Assembly (NCBI GenBank): GCA_964441775.1
Contig: CAYTVL010000023.1
Span: forward strand, 20,497 to 84,496
Direction of reading: 5' to 3'
Length of the DNA: 64,000 nucleotides
DNA from: SYOC01 sp964441775
GTDB taxonomy: Bacteria > Desulfobacterota > Binatia > Bin18
In this document: positions 34,912 to 42,712 of the stretch, one piece after another
How positions within the stretch are numbered: position 1 is the first letter of the stretch
Layout: each line of letters starts with the position of its first letter
Notes under the pieces: model-generated
Seen by the model: the letters and a program-made list of their open reading frames with translations, nothing else
Databases searched by the model: none
What the model was told of the DNA's origin: nothing
Translations under genes and position numbers: made by a program

Positions 34912-35673
34912 ATGGCTAAACTTGATGGACAAGTGGCGATTGTGACGGGCGCTGGCCAGGGTATCGGCCAGGGAGTCGCGCTGTGTTTAGCCCAAGCTGG
35001 GGCGCGGGTGGTGGCGGCGGATTTTGTTCATGCCCGCGCCGCGCAAACTGCCGAGGAAATTCGCGCCTTGGGTGGACAAGCGTTGGGAGCCCAGTTAGAC
35101 GTGACTCGGGCCGACAGTGTCAGCGGATTGGTGTACTCGACATTGACCCATTTCGGAAAGATCGACATTCTCGTCAACAATGCTGGCGTCGTCATTGTAA
35201 AGCCGATTACCAGCCAGACTGAAGCGGATTGGGATCATGTGGTTGATGTCAATCTCAAAGGCGTTTTTCTCTGCTGTCACCGGGTAGTGAAGGAAATGAT
35301 CAAACAAAAAAGCGGAGCGATTGTGAATATCGCCTCCATTGCCGCGTTTCATTACACTGTGCCGCATGTGCCCTATGCGGCGTCGAAAGCGGGCGTGGTG
35401 GCGATCACCCGCGACTTGGCGTTTGAGGTTGCGCGTCATGGGGTGCGCGTCAACGCCATTGCGCCGGGACCCATCGAGACGCCCATGATGGGGTCTGCGC
35501 TGACGCAGCAGCAGAAAGAAGCGCACGCGAAAACCATTCCCTTGAGCCGACTCGGCCAGCCGCGCGATATCGGCAACGCCGCAGTGTTCCTCGCGTCTGA
35601 TGACGCTAGTTTTATTACCGGCGCGACCTTGCCGGTCAGCGGTGGGACGGATTTGAAGGTGTCGAATCTGTAA
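34912..35673 (+). CDS. short-chain dehydrogenase/reductase
   Basis: A 253-residue classical SDR. It has TGAGQGIG at 12-19 for the dinucleotide, NNAG in the fourth strand, the Ser of the active site before YAASK (Tyr155, Lys159), and the C-terminal PISGG-like end (LPVSGGTDLK). It is probably NAD(P)-dependent. The substrate is unknown; resemblance to 3-oxoacyl-ACP reductase-like and general dehydrogenases is generic. A GAGGAGG precedes the ATG. pdxJ follows by about 50 bases on the same strand. Confidence 0.88.
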   Translation: MAKLDGQVAIVTGAGQGIGQGVALCLAQAGARVVAADFVHARAAQTAEEIRALGGQALGAQLDVTRADSVSGLVYSTLTHFGKIDILVNNAGVVIVKPITSQTEADWDHVVDVNLKGVFLCCHRVVKEMIKQKSGAIVNIASIAAFHYTVPHVPYAASKAGVVAITRDLAFEVARHGVRVNAIAPGPIETPMMGSALTQQQKEAHAKTIPLSRLGQPRDIGNAAVFLASDDASFITGATLPVSGGTDLKVSNL

Positions 35674-35725
35674 TGAATCCACTGGACGGGGATGATAATG
35701 ATATTCGGGGAAGCGAAGGATTGCC

Positions 35726-36463
35726 ATGACCAAACTCAGCGTCAATCTCAACAAGATTGCCACACTGCGAAACTCGCGCGGCGGCGCTCGGCCTAATGTC
35801 GTACAAGCGGCGCAGACGTGCATTGCGGGGGGGTGCCACGGCATTACCGTGCATCCGCGCCCCGATAGCCGCCACATCCGCCGGCAAGACGTGCTCGACT
35901 TGTCGACGATGTTGACCGTCGAGTTTAACATCGAAGGGTATCCATCCCGAGAGTTTCTCGATCTCGTCTGTCAGGTGCGTCCCACGCAGTGTACGCTCGT
36001 GCCGGACCCGCCTGAGGTGCTCACGTCCAATGCGGGTTGGGATCTGAAAGGCGAGGTGGCGTGGCTTGGCGAGGTGATTACACGGCTTCACGAGCATGGC
36101 ATTCGCGTCGGTTTGTTTTTGGAGCCGGACCCCGATCAGGTGCGGCGCGTCAAAGACATCGGGGCTGACCGCATTGAGTTATACACTGAGCGCTACGCCA
36201 CAATGTTTCACACGCCCGAACGAGAGCGTGTGTTCGAACCATACTTGAACGCGGCAGTGACCGCGCAAGAGGTTGGGCTCGGGATCAACGCTGGGCACGA
36301 TCTCGATCTTGACAACCTGCCGTTCTTTGCTCAACGCATTCCCGGACTTGACGAAGTCTCCATCGGCCATGCACTGATTTCTGACGCATTGGAAATGGGG
36401 CTACGGCAATCGGTGAAGGCGTATCTGCGAGCGTTAGGGTATTTTGTCGTAAAGGATGTTTAG
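35726..36463 (+). CDS. pdxJ: pyridoxine 5'-phosphate synthase
   Basis: A 245-residue TIM barrel that condenses 3-amino-2-oxopropyl phosphate with deoxyxylulose 5-phosphate into pyridoxine 5'-phosphate, the last step of DXP-dependent vitamin B6 synthesis. Its landmarks include LSVNLNKIATLRNSRGG, GITVHPRPDSRHI, FNIEGYPS, CTLVPDPP and GLGINAGHDLDLDNLP. It is near-normal in length. GAAGGA lies upstream of the ATG. The two genes around it (SDR and amidohydrolase) point the same way but have no clear link to B6. Confidence 0.96.
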   Translation: MTKLSVNLNKIATLRNSRGGARPNVVQAAQTCIAGGCHGITVHPRPDSRHIRRQDVLDLSTMLTVEFNIEGYPSREFLDLVCQVRPTQCTLVPDPPEVLTSNAGWDLKGEVAWLGEVITRLHEHGIRVGLFLEPDPDQVRRVKDIGADRIELYTERYATMFHTPERERVFEPYLNAAVTAQEVGLGINAGHDLDLDNLPFFAQRIPGLDEVSIGHALISDALEMGLRQSVKAYLRALGYFVVKDV

Positions 36464-36510
36464 TCTCACATTCGTCGCTCAGATTGGTTTCTACAAGGAG
36501 GGATTTAATT

Positions 36511-37629
36511 ATGAGAGTAATTGATGGAGATGCTCACTTCTTGGAACCCCTCGACTTATTCGAGCGTTATATTGACCCGGCCTACCGTGAGCGGGCGATG
36601 CAACTCAAAGTCGACCCGACAACAGGAACAAAGCAGTTTCTCGTGGAACAAAAGCCGATGAAGATTTTCGACGTGGAGGCTTTTCTTGGGGCAGTAGCAG
36701 GATACGGACAGAAAGAAACAGGCCACGACTTGAGCAATTTCGATCGCTATCTCTACCATGCGGCTGGCTGGCAAGATATGGGGAAACGGGTGCAGTTTCT
36801 GGACGAGGAGGGATTCGAGCGGCAAGTGATCTATCCCACCCTGGGGCTTTTCTGGGAAGGCGAGATTGATGACCCCTACCTTGCCGATGCACACTGCCGC
36901 GCCTATAACACTTGGACTTTTGAATTATGCACTCCCTATCATGATCGGCTATATCCGGCGGCGCACATTTCCCTGCGTGATCCGCAGTTGGCTGTGCGTG
37001 AGATGGAACGAGTGGCCAAACTCGGAGGACGGACGATTTTTGTGGCGGCGGCCCCCATTCGGGGGAGAAGTTTTGGGCATCCAGACTTTGATCCCGTGTG
37101 GGCGACCGCGCAGGATCTCGATCTGAGTGTTGGCCTCCATTTAGTTGGGCATGGGCACTACACTGGTAGTGAATGGTATCGGGATCGAGACCCGGGGTTC
37201 ATGTATTTAACCATGAATATTATTCAAGACCCTCGTCAGGCCATTACTACCATGGTGTATGATGGGGTTTTTGAGCGGTTTCCGCGGCTCCGAGTAGCGA
37301 CGATCGAAGCAATGGTGGGTTGGGTGGGAGAATGGCTGGAACGGGTAGATTATCGCTATAAGTATATGGGTCACACCTCGCAGATGAAGCGGTCGGTGTG
37401 GGAATACTTCGCACACAACATCTGGGTGAACGGTGATCCGGAAGAAAAAATGTTTCCGCTGATGGTGCAGTTCGTCGGAGATGACCGCTTCTTCATTGGA
37501 TCAGATTATCCTCATGCTGAAGGGTTTGTGCAGCCGATCCAAAAGGCGCGGAGCGTGTTGTCCTCGCTGCCAACGGCGTCGATAGACAAAATTCTCGGCG
37601 CGAACGCGGGGAAATTTTACGGCATCTGA
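36511..37629 (+). CDS. metal-dependent amidohydrolase (amidohydrolase_2)
   Basis: About 372 residues. It starts MRVIDGDAHFLEP, the D-x-H metal motif of this group, and ends FIGSDYPHAEG with the late metal-binding Asp. These enzymes act on C-C or C-N bonds, as in aromatic decarboxylases such as ACMSD or resorcylate decarboxylase, and are abundant in hydrocarbon- and aromatic-degrading bacteria. AAGGAGG sits ten bases before the ATG at 36511; an in-frame ATG at 36484 lies before the ribosome site and is not used. A paralogue stands at 61173. Confidence 0.86.
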   Translation: MRVIDGDAHFLEPLDLFERYIDPAYRERAMQLKVDPTTGTKQFLVEQKPMKIFDVEAFLGAVAGYGQKETGHDLSNFDRYLYHAAGWQDMGKRVQFLDEEGFERQVIYPTLGLFWEGEIDDPYLADAHCRAYNTWTFELCTPYHDRLYPAAHISLRDPQLAVREMERVAKLGGRTIFVAAAPIRGRSFGHPDFDPVWATAQDLDLSVGLHLVGHGHYTGSEWYRDRDPGFMYLTMNIIQDPRQAITTMVYDGVFERFPRLRVATIEAMVGWVGEWLERVDYRYKYMGHTSQMKRSVWEYFAHNIWVNGDPEEKMFPLMVQFVGDDRFFIGSDYPHAEGFVQPIQKARSVLSSLPTASIDKILGANAGKFYGI

Positions 37630-37662
37630 GCGGGAACATTACTGACGGCAAGGTGACTTTAG

Positions 37663-37911
37663 ATGACTGTCCGATTGCATCCCCACGCTCAGGGACGACT
37701 TGCCGAACGTGGGGTGACTGAAGCGGAGGTAGTAGCTACGGTTCTGAGCGGCGAGCGTTTCCCAGCAAAACTTGGTAGAACTGGCTTTCGAAGAAACTTT
37801 TCTTTTTGCGACGAATGGCGGGGCCGACAATACTCGACGAAACAAGTTGAAGCCTATGCTGTAGAAGAAAATGGGTGGCTAGTAATTACTGTTATTGTAA
37901 AGTACTTCTAG
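37663..37911 (+). CDS. DUF4258 family small protein (toxin-like)
   Basis: An 82-residue protein with HPHAQGRLAERGVTEAEVVATVL near the start, as in the DUF4258 family; the rest is a small beta-rich fold. DUF4258 proteins resemble RelE-like toxins and are often found next to DUF2283, as here. AAGGTGA precedes the ATG. The two genes are 16 bases apart and close behind the amidohydrolase. Toxic activity is not shown by the sequence. Confidence 0.75.
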   Translation: MTVRLHPHAQGRLAERGVTEAEVVATVLSGERFPAKLGRTGFRRNFSFCDEWRGRQYSTKQVEAYAVEENGWLVITVIVKYF

Positions 37912-37927
37912 CAACCTGGAGAAAGTT

Positions 37928-38167
37928 ATGAAGCTGACCTACGATCCTCGCTACAATATCGCTTATCTGCAATTGCAAGAAAAATCCGAACAGGTAGAAA
38001 CCATCCGAGTTAGTGACGAACTGAACATTGACATTGCTCCGGATGGAACTGTGTACGGCATAGAATTGTTAAACGCGAATGTTCAGTTAGGCTCAGGCGA
38101 CAACGGGAAATTAATTGTCATCAACGAAGCCCTTGGTCAGCATCAGGAAATTTCCCTCGTGTCGTAG
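37928..38167 (+). CDS. DUF2283 family small protein
   Basis: A 79-residue protein with the DUF2283 signature (MKLTYDPRYNIAYLQL near the start, IDIAPDGTVYGIELLNA in the middle). It often follows DUF4258 genes; a putative antitoxin role has been suggested for such pairs but is not established. TGGAGAAAG lies upstream of the ATG. It ends 6 bases before the rhodanese gene on the other strand. Confidence 0.75.
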   Translation: MKLTYDPRYNIAYLQLQEKSEQVETIRVSDELNIDIAPDGTVYGIELLNANVQLGSGDNGKLIVINEALGQHQEISLVS

Positions 38168-38173
38168 GCCACG

Positions 38174-38620
38174 TTACGCTTTCACCCCCGCCTTCGCCGC
38201 GAGCGAGGCGTAGCTGACGCCGTCTCCATTGTCTGTGCTGACCGGGAGGCCCGAATCTCTCCAGCCGGGAATCGCGTTGCCCGCCTGATCTTGTCCGCCG
38301 CCGAAGCCACCCATCATGTTCGAGACATTGGTGTAGCCCGCTTGGACCATCAAGTCCGCCGCGCGCTGCGAGCGCCCACCGGCCTGACAGCCGACGATGA
38401 TCGTCGCGTCTTTAGGAATGGCAGCTTCCGTGATCTTGAGAAAATCCGGGTTCGGAGCGGGACGCCCCGGAGCCTGAAAGAAGAAGGCTGGCACATTGAT
38501 GCCTTTCTGTGGATGTCCGGCGGTAAATTCCGGCTCCGTGCGTACGTCGAGATAGATGTTATTCCCATTCTGTTGCATCAACGCATGGGCTTGTTGCGGG
38601 GTAAGTTGTTTGACCGCCAT
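38174..38620 (-). CDS. rhodanese-like sulfurtransferase
   Basis: A 148-residue single-domain rhodanese. It has YLDVRTEPEFTAGHPQKG (about 20-37) and the active loop CQAGGRS with the catalytic Cys, and so moves sulfane sulfur or plays a redox role. No signal peptide is seen. AGGAG precedes the ATG. The neighbours do not point to a pathway. Confidence 0.88.
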   Translation of the reverse strand: MAVKQLTPQQAHALMQQNGNNIYLDVRTEPEFTAGHPQKGINVPAFFFQAPGRPAPNPDFLKITEAAIPKDATIIVGCQAGGRSQRAADLMVQAGYTNVSNMMGGFGGGQDQAGNAIPGWRDSGLPVSTDNGDGVSYASLAAKAGVKA

Positions 38621-38781
38621 GAGGTGACTCCTACTACATCTTCAGATTCAGGATTTGCAGAGAGCAGTACCTGTGGACCTGGGAAGAGTCAATGACTGCC
38701 CTTCCGTTCCCCGCGCCAGGTTTGCTACTGATGACGAGCCACACGTGAGTGTAGACCAGTGTCATGAGGAGGAAACCAAAC

Positions 38782-39573
38782 ATGGAGAATGCCGTGCTCT
38801 TTCGTCGCGAAGGAAGTGTTGGAATCATTACGCTGAATCGTCCAGCGCAATACAATGTGATTAGCCAGGAGTTGGCGCTGGGTCTACGAGAGGCCATCCG
38901 AGAGTATGCGGGAGACGCCGCCGTTCGCGCAGTCGTGTTGACGGGAAATGGCAATGCCTTCTGCGGTGGCGGCGATATTAGGTTCATGAACGCGGCGCGG
39001 GAAGAACAGCGCACGGTGGAAAGTTTTGAGACGCTCTTTCCTGCGCTGCATGGCGCAATTCTTGAGATGCGGGAGATGCCGAAGCCCATTGTCGCGGCGC
39101 TCAATGGTGTTGCCGCCGGTGGTGGCTTGGGGCTCGCTCTGGCGTGCGATTTTCGCGTTGCCTCGCCCAAAGTGTCTCTCCTCACGGCGTTTCTGGGAAT
39201 CGGCGCCAGTCCGGACTCCAGCTCTTCGTTTTTTCTGCCTCGCTACGTAGGCATCGGGCGGGCCACGGAACTGTTCCTCCGCAACAAACCAGTAGGAGCC
39301 GAAGAGGCCTTGAGTCTCGGGCTGCTCAACGCTGTCGTGCCTCCCGAGAAAGTACTCGACGAAGCGCTGGCGTTGGCGCAAGAGTTGGCGCAAGGCCCGA
39401 CCGGCGCCTTTGGCCGCACCAAGCAGCTCTTGAATCAAAGTTTCAGTACGTCGATACAAGAACATCTCCATGACGAAGCCCGACTCATTACTATTTCTGG
39501 TTCAACGACTGATTTTGCTGAGGGGCTGACGGCGTTTCTGGGAAAACGGAAGCCGACGTTCACTGGCAAGTGA
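38782..39573 (+). CDS. enoyl-CoA hydratase/isomerase
   Basis: About 263 residues of the crotonase fold. It has NRPAQYNVI and GGGDIRFM, the oxyanion region AAGGGLGLALACDF and FLGIGASPDSSSSFF. The usual catalytic Glu positions near 115-140 are not both conserved (ASPDSS), so hydratase, isomerase or another crotonase reaction is possible. AGGAGG at 38766 fits the ATG at 38782 better than the ATG at 38764. A quinone-oxidoreductase gene follows by 36 bases, so they are probably one operon. Confidence 0.85.
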   Translation: MENAVLFRREGSVGIITLNRPAQYNVISQELALGLREAIREYAGDAAVRAVVLTGNGNAFCGGGDIRFMNAAREEQRTVESFETLFPALHGAILEMREMPKPIVAALNGVAAGGGLGLALACDFRVASPKVSLLTAFLGIGASPDSSSSFFLPRYVGIGRATELFLRNKPVGAEEALSLGLLNAVVPPEKVLDEALALAQELAQGPTGAFGRTKQLLNQSFSTSIQEHLHDEARLITISGSTTDFAEGLTAFLGKRKPTFTGK

Positions 39574-39609
39574 GCCATTCTGAAGCGTGACTCATTCTTT
39601 GGAGGTCTC

Positions 39610-40587
39610 ATGCAAGCGATTACTTTTGCCGCTCCCGGCGGTCCTGAAGTTTTACAATTGACAACCTCGCCCGATCCAGTTCCCACACCAGAGCAAGTGC
39701 TGGTGCGCGTGCACGCGACCGCGCTGAATCGTGCAGACACGTTGCAACGCAAAGGCGCGTATCCACCGCCTCCCGGTGAATCGGCTATTCTTGGCCTCGA
39801 ACTGGCCGGAGAGGTTGAAGCTGTGGGCTCCTCTGTGAAAAACACGAAGCCCGGAGATCGGGTATGCGCCCTCGTTGGTGGCGGCGGCTACGCTGAGAAA
39901 GCCGTTGTGGACGCGCGGATGCTCATTCCCATCCCGGCAGGCTGGAGCTTCACTGATGCTGCCGCAGTGCCGGAAGTCTTCTTTACCGCACAGGAGACAA
40001 TGTTTACTTTAGGCGGGCTCAAGGCTGATGAAACCGTACTGATTCATGCTGCCGCAAGTGGGGTCGGGACTGCGGGTATCCAGATGGCGCGAGAGGTTGG
40101 TGCTCGCGTGTTGGTCACTGCCGGTTCGGCGGAGAAGCTGCAACGCTGCAGCGAACTGGGTGCTCACGCGGGTTGCAACTATAAAGAACGGGACTTCGCT
40201 GAATGGGTGCAGGAGGTCACGAACAAACAAGGGGTGGACCTCATTGAAGACTTTATTGGAGCGGCCTACTGGGAGCGCAATCTGCGCAGTCTGAAGACGT
40301 GTGGTCGATTGGTGCTGGTCGGGACGATGGGAGGAGTCAAAGTAGAAACCAGCCTGATGCTCATTATGAGCAAACGGCTACAGATTTTTGGCTCGGTGCT
40401 GCGTGCGCGACCCTTGGCGGAGAAAATCGACGTGACCCGGCGGTTCCGCGAGCGTTGGTTGCCGCTGCTGGCGTCGGGGCGCATCAAACCGATTGTTGAC
40501 AAAGTCTTCCCCTTGGCGCAAGCAGCGGACGCTCATCGATACATGGAGGACAACAAGAATTTTGGGAAGATTGTTTTGGAAGTTTAG
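39610..40587 (+). CDS. NAD(P)H:quinone oxidoreductase (zinc-independent MDR family)
   Basis: A 325-residue medium-chain dehydrogenase/reductase like the PIG3/quinone-oxidoreductase group. It has LNRADTLQRKGAYPPPPG near residues 38-55, a dinucleotide site AAASGVGTAGIQMA near 150, and no zinc-ligand cysteines of the alcohol-dehydrogenase type. It would reduce quinones or conjugated enones with NADPH. GGAGG precedes the ATG. It is the second gene after the enoyl-CoA hydratase, so a role in the same catabolic path is likely. Confidence 0.88.
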   Translation: MQAITFAAPGGPEVLQLTTSPDPVPTPEQVLVRVHATALNRADTLQRKGAYPPPPGESAILGLELAGEVEAVGSSVKNTKPGDRVCALVGGGGYAEKAVVDARMLIPIPAGWSFTDAAAVPEVFFTAQETMFTLGGLKADETVLIHAAASGVGTAGIQMAREVGARVLVTAGSAEKLQRCSELGAHAGCNYKERDFAEWVQEVTNKQGVDLIEDFIGAAYWERNLRSLKTCGRLVLVGTMGGVKVETSLMLIMSKRLQIFGSVLRARPLAEKIDVTRRFRERWLPLLASGRIKPIVDKVFPLAQAADAHRYMEDNKNFGKIVLEV

Positions 40588-40628
40588 TGCAAATTGCAGA
40601 TGAGTTTACCTTGGCATGTTTGTTATGT

Positions 40629-40682
40629 CCCTCTCCCCGCTGGGGAGAGGATAGCAGACGCGCAGCGGCTGTGGGTGAGGGG
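40629..40682. repeat. intergenic palindromic repeat with 9-bp hairpin
   Basis: CCTCTCCCC (40630-40638) and GGGGAGAGG (40642-40650) form a perfect hairpin with a 3-base loop. They are followed by GCGGCTGTGGGTGAGGGG. This CCCTCTCCCC...GTGAGGGG arrangement is a common dispersed repeat in bacterial genomes. It lies between the convergent oxidoreductase and NUDIX genes. Confidence 0.5.
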
Positions 40683-40706
40683 AAATCTAAAGGACATGTG
40701 CTCTAA

Positions 40707-41387
40707 CTAAACTGATCGCTCGTATTTCCAGCCGCTATCAACCATCCAGAGTCGGTGGCGTCGACCTGGACGTTCCAGATCGATGTCAGGATACCCTTCG
40801 TCGTCTTGGTAGAGAGAGCAGAGGCCGCCTGGGACTGGTTTGTAACGCGGAACAAAAATCTCGGGCTCGCGGCTGGAAAAATACGAGAGCGCTTCACTGG
40901 CGGTGCGATGCGCGGCCAGTTGTGTGATCGTCACGAACGTTGGAGGCGGCAGCTCGATTTCTCCGGCTCGCTGGGCTGTGAGGGCTTCATGCGGCTTGGC
41001 CCAGCGATGATCGTGGATTTCGTCGCCGTCGATGCGGACGGCTTCGTCTTTGGCGACTGCCGCGAAAAACCAAGTCGAGTACCGCTCTGGCCGTCCTTCC
41101 GGCGTGGTCCAGTGGGAGATCCACACAAGATCCTCAGGCGTCAGGGTGAGCCCCGCTTCTTCGTAGGACTCACGCACGGCGGCGTGGCGGGCCGCCGTCA
41201 GGGCATTACCGCCGGGGGCATGATCTTCCGGATCGATACGCCCGCCTGGGAACACCCAGGCGCCGCCATGAAAGGCAATCTTCGAGTTCCGACGCAAGAG
41301 TAGCGTTTCGAAGCCGGCGCCTGCGTCACGTAAAAGGATAACGGTTGCTGAAGGAATTGGGGTAACGGGTGTAGTGTTTTTTGACAT
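40707..41387 (-). CDS. NUDIX hydrolase
   Basis: A 226-residue NUDIX protein that cleaves nucleoside diphosphate-linked compounds. The Nudix box is present but expanded: GGRIDPEDH, then AAVRESYEEAGL, with about nine extra residues between, as in NUDT19-like and acyl-CoA-specific members. Weak help for the function comes from its place near CoA-using genes, which would fit a CoA-ester pyrophosphatase (inference). No ribosome site stronger than AACGGTG-like was seen. Confidence 0.85.
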   Translation of the reverse strand: MSKNTTPVTPIPSATVILLRDAGAGFETLLLRRNSKIAFHGGAWVFPGGRIDPEDHAPGGNALTAARHAAVRESYEEAGLTLTPEDLVWISHWTTPEGRPERYSTWFFAAVAKDEAVRIDGDEIHDHRWAKPHEALTAQRAGEIELPPPTFVTITQLAAHRTASEALSYFSSREPEIFVPRYKPVPGGLCSLYQDDEGYPDIDLERPGRRHRLWMVDSGWKYERSV

Positions 41388-41450
41388 CGGGGCACTATAC
41401 TCTGACTTTCCTTACGAATCGAGCACGCAACGGTGTAGGGATGCTGCTTT

Positions 41451-42131
41451 TCAGTTCCCTCTATCCTTACCGTAAGATCCTCGGCCTTCTTCGACGGAGA
41501 ACTCGGCACGGCAGCCGTCACTGACCCAGACGCCATTGCCATCATCGTCAGAGCCCCAGGTGTCATACTCACGACACGGGGCGTCGCTCAGTTGCCGTTC
41601 CAGGCGCACCCGCCCGTAGGCATGCGTCGGACAATACTGGTGTTTTCCTTTGGGCGATTCGCAAGTGATGATTTCACTTCTGCCTTTGCCATGCTTACCA
41701 TACGCCGCTTCTGCTCGTCGCGGTTCAACTATGAAAATCGCGCGGCAACCGTCGCCGACCCAGACGCCGCCGCCATCGCCATCGACGCCCCAGGTGTCAT
41801 ACTCACGACACGGGGCATTACTCAGTTGACGCTCGATCCGCACTCGCCCTCGTGTATTGATCGGGCAATAATTGTGTCGACCCTTTTGCGATTCGCAGGT
41901 GACGCGCCTGACTTGGCGTGTATCGTAATACCGATCATTGTAGTAGTCGTCGTCATCTACATATTGGTTTCTGTTGTAGCTCGGTTCTTCTCCCTGCGGG
42001 CGCGATTGCCGGACGGCTTCATTGATGATGTTTCCTAGTAAAGAGCCTGAGTCTTCCGCCTGCGCGCGACTACCAAGCCCCAGCACTGGCGCGAGACAGA
42101 AAAACCAAGCGGCAAGATGCATTCTTCTCAT
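41451..42131 (-). CDS. secreted protein with two DUF3011 repeats
   Basis: About 226 residues with an N-terminal signal peptide (MRRMHLAAWFFCLAPVLGLG). A short acidic, Tyr-rich stretch (DDDDYYNDRYYD) is followed by two near-identical DUF3011 repeats, each starting TCESxKGxHxYCP and ending WVxDGCRAxF. The paired Cys probably form disulfides in the periplasm. GAGGAGG lies just before the ATG at 42131, so the longer in-frame start at 42218 is not used. Function unknown. Confidence 0.8.
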   Translation of the reverse strand: MRRMHLAAWFFCLAPVLGLGSRAQAEDSGSLLGNIINEAVRQSRPQGEEPSYNRNQYVDDDDYYNDRYYDTRQVRRVTCESQKGRHNYCPINTRGRVRIERQLSNAPCREYDTWGVDGDGGGVWVGDGCRAIFIVEPRRAEAAYGKHGKGRSEIITCESPKGKHQYCPTHAYGRVRLERQLSDAPCREYDTWGSDDDGNGVWVSDGCRAEFSVEEGRGSYGKDRGN

Positions 42132-42221
42132 AAATTCCTCCTCGCATGAGAGCCTCCTGATAGGGAGGCTTTTCATACAAGGATACCGGATAATTGCCGT
42201 GAGTGCGAATTCCGACACGCT

Positions 42222-42680
42222 TTATTTCACCCGTTGCCAGGTGATGTGAGGGGCGATCTGTTCGCTGCCAGCCTGACGGGGCGGTGGTTTCAAAATCAAG
42301 CGGTCTCCGGAGAACTCGAAGAAACGCTTTTGCTCGGTTCCGACGTTGTTTGGGAACAAACTGCCCTCAACATGGTGGATTACGAATCCTTCGGCCTCGT
42401 GAATCTCATAGGTTCCGAAATAGCCGCCGTAGCCGTCGAAGGCCGCTTTGATTTCTTCCGGCGTCCCTTTGTCGAGATCGCCAGAAGCAAACTTTGGGCG
42501 ATTCGGTTGCATCAGTTGAACAGCCACGTGGCCAGTGGCGTCGTATATGATGTAGCCGATCGAACCAGCCTCGTAACGATAGGGAATCACTTCTCCATTC
42601 GGTCGCCGTGCTTCCGCCGAAACTAGTCGCCAGGTTCCAATAAATTTGTTCTTGATTTCTTGTGAGGCTTGTGTCGCCAT
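42222..42680 (-). CDS. lipocalin-like domain protein
   Basis: A 152-residue protein with the lipocalin-like motif (FIGTWRLVSAEA, GYIIYDATGHVAVQL, GYFGTYEIHE, RLILKPPPR). No signal peptide or lipobox is present, so it is cytoplasmic. It may bind a hydrophobic ligand. GGAGG lies eight bases before the ATG. It is in line with the beta-propeller gene 32 bases upstream and with the enoyl-CoA hydratase and DUF1329 genes, so it appears to be part of one operon. Confidence 0.78.
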   Translation of the reverse strand: MATQASQEIKNKFIGTWRLVSAEARRPNGEVIPYRYEAGSIGYIIYDATGHVAVQLMQPNRPKFASGDLDKGTPEEIKAAFDGYGGYFGTYEIHEAEGFVIHHVEGSLFPNNVGTEQKRFFEFSGDRLILKPPPRQAGSEQIAPHITWQRVK

Positions 42681-42712
42681 TGGGTGATCCTCCGTATGGC
42701 AAAATAAAGTTG

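Noticed and set aside
35095..35931. A 278-codon minus-strand frame opposite the SDR and pdxJ genes
   Set aside because: It runs antisense to two conserved genes and resembles no protein family.
40596..40700. TTGGCATG near 40612 as a third sigma-54 promoter
   Set aside because: There is no GC dinucleotide at the required spacing, and it is within an intergenic repeat between convergent genes.
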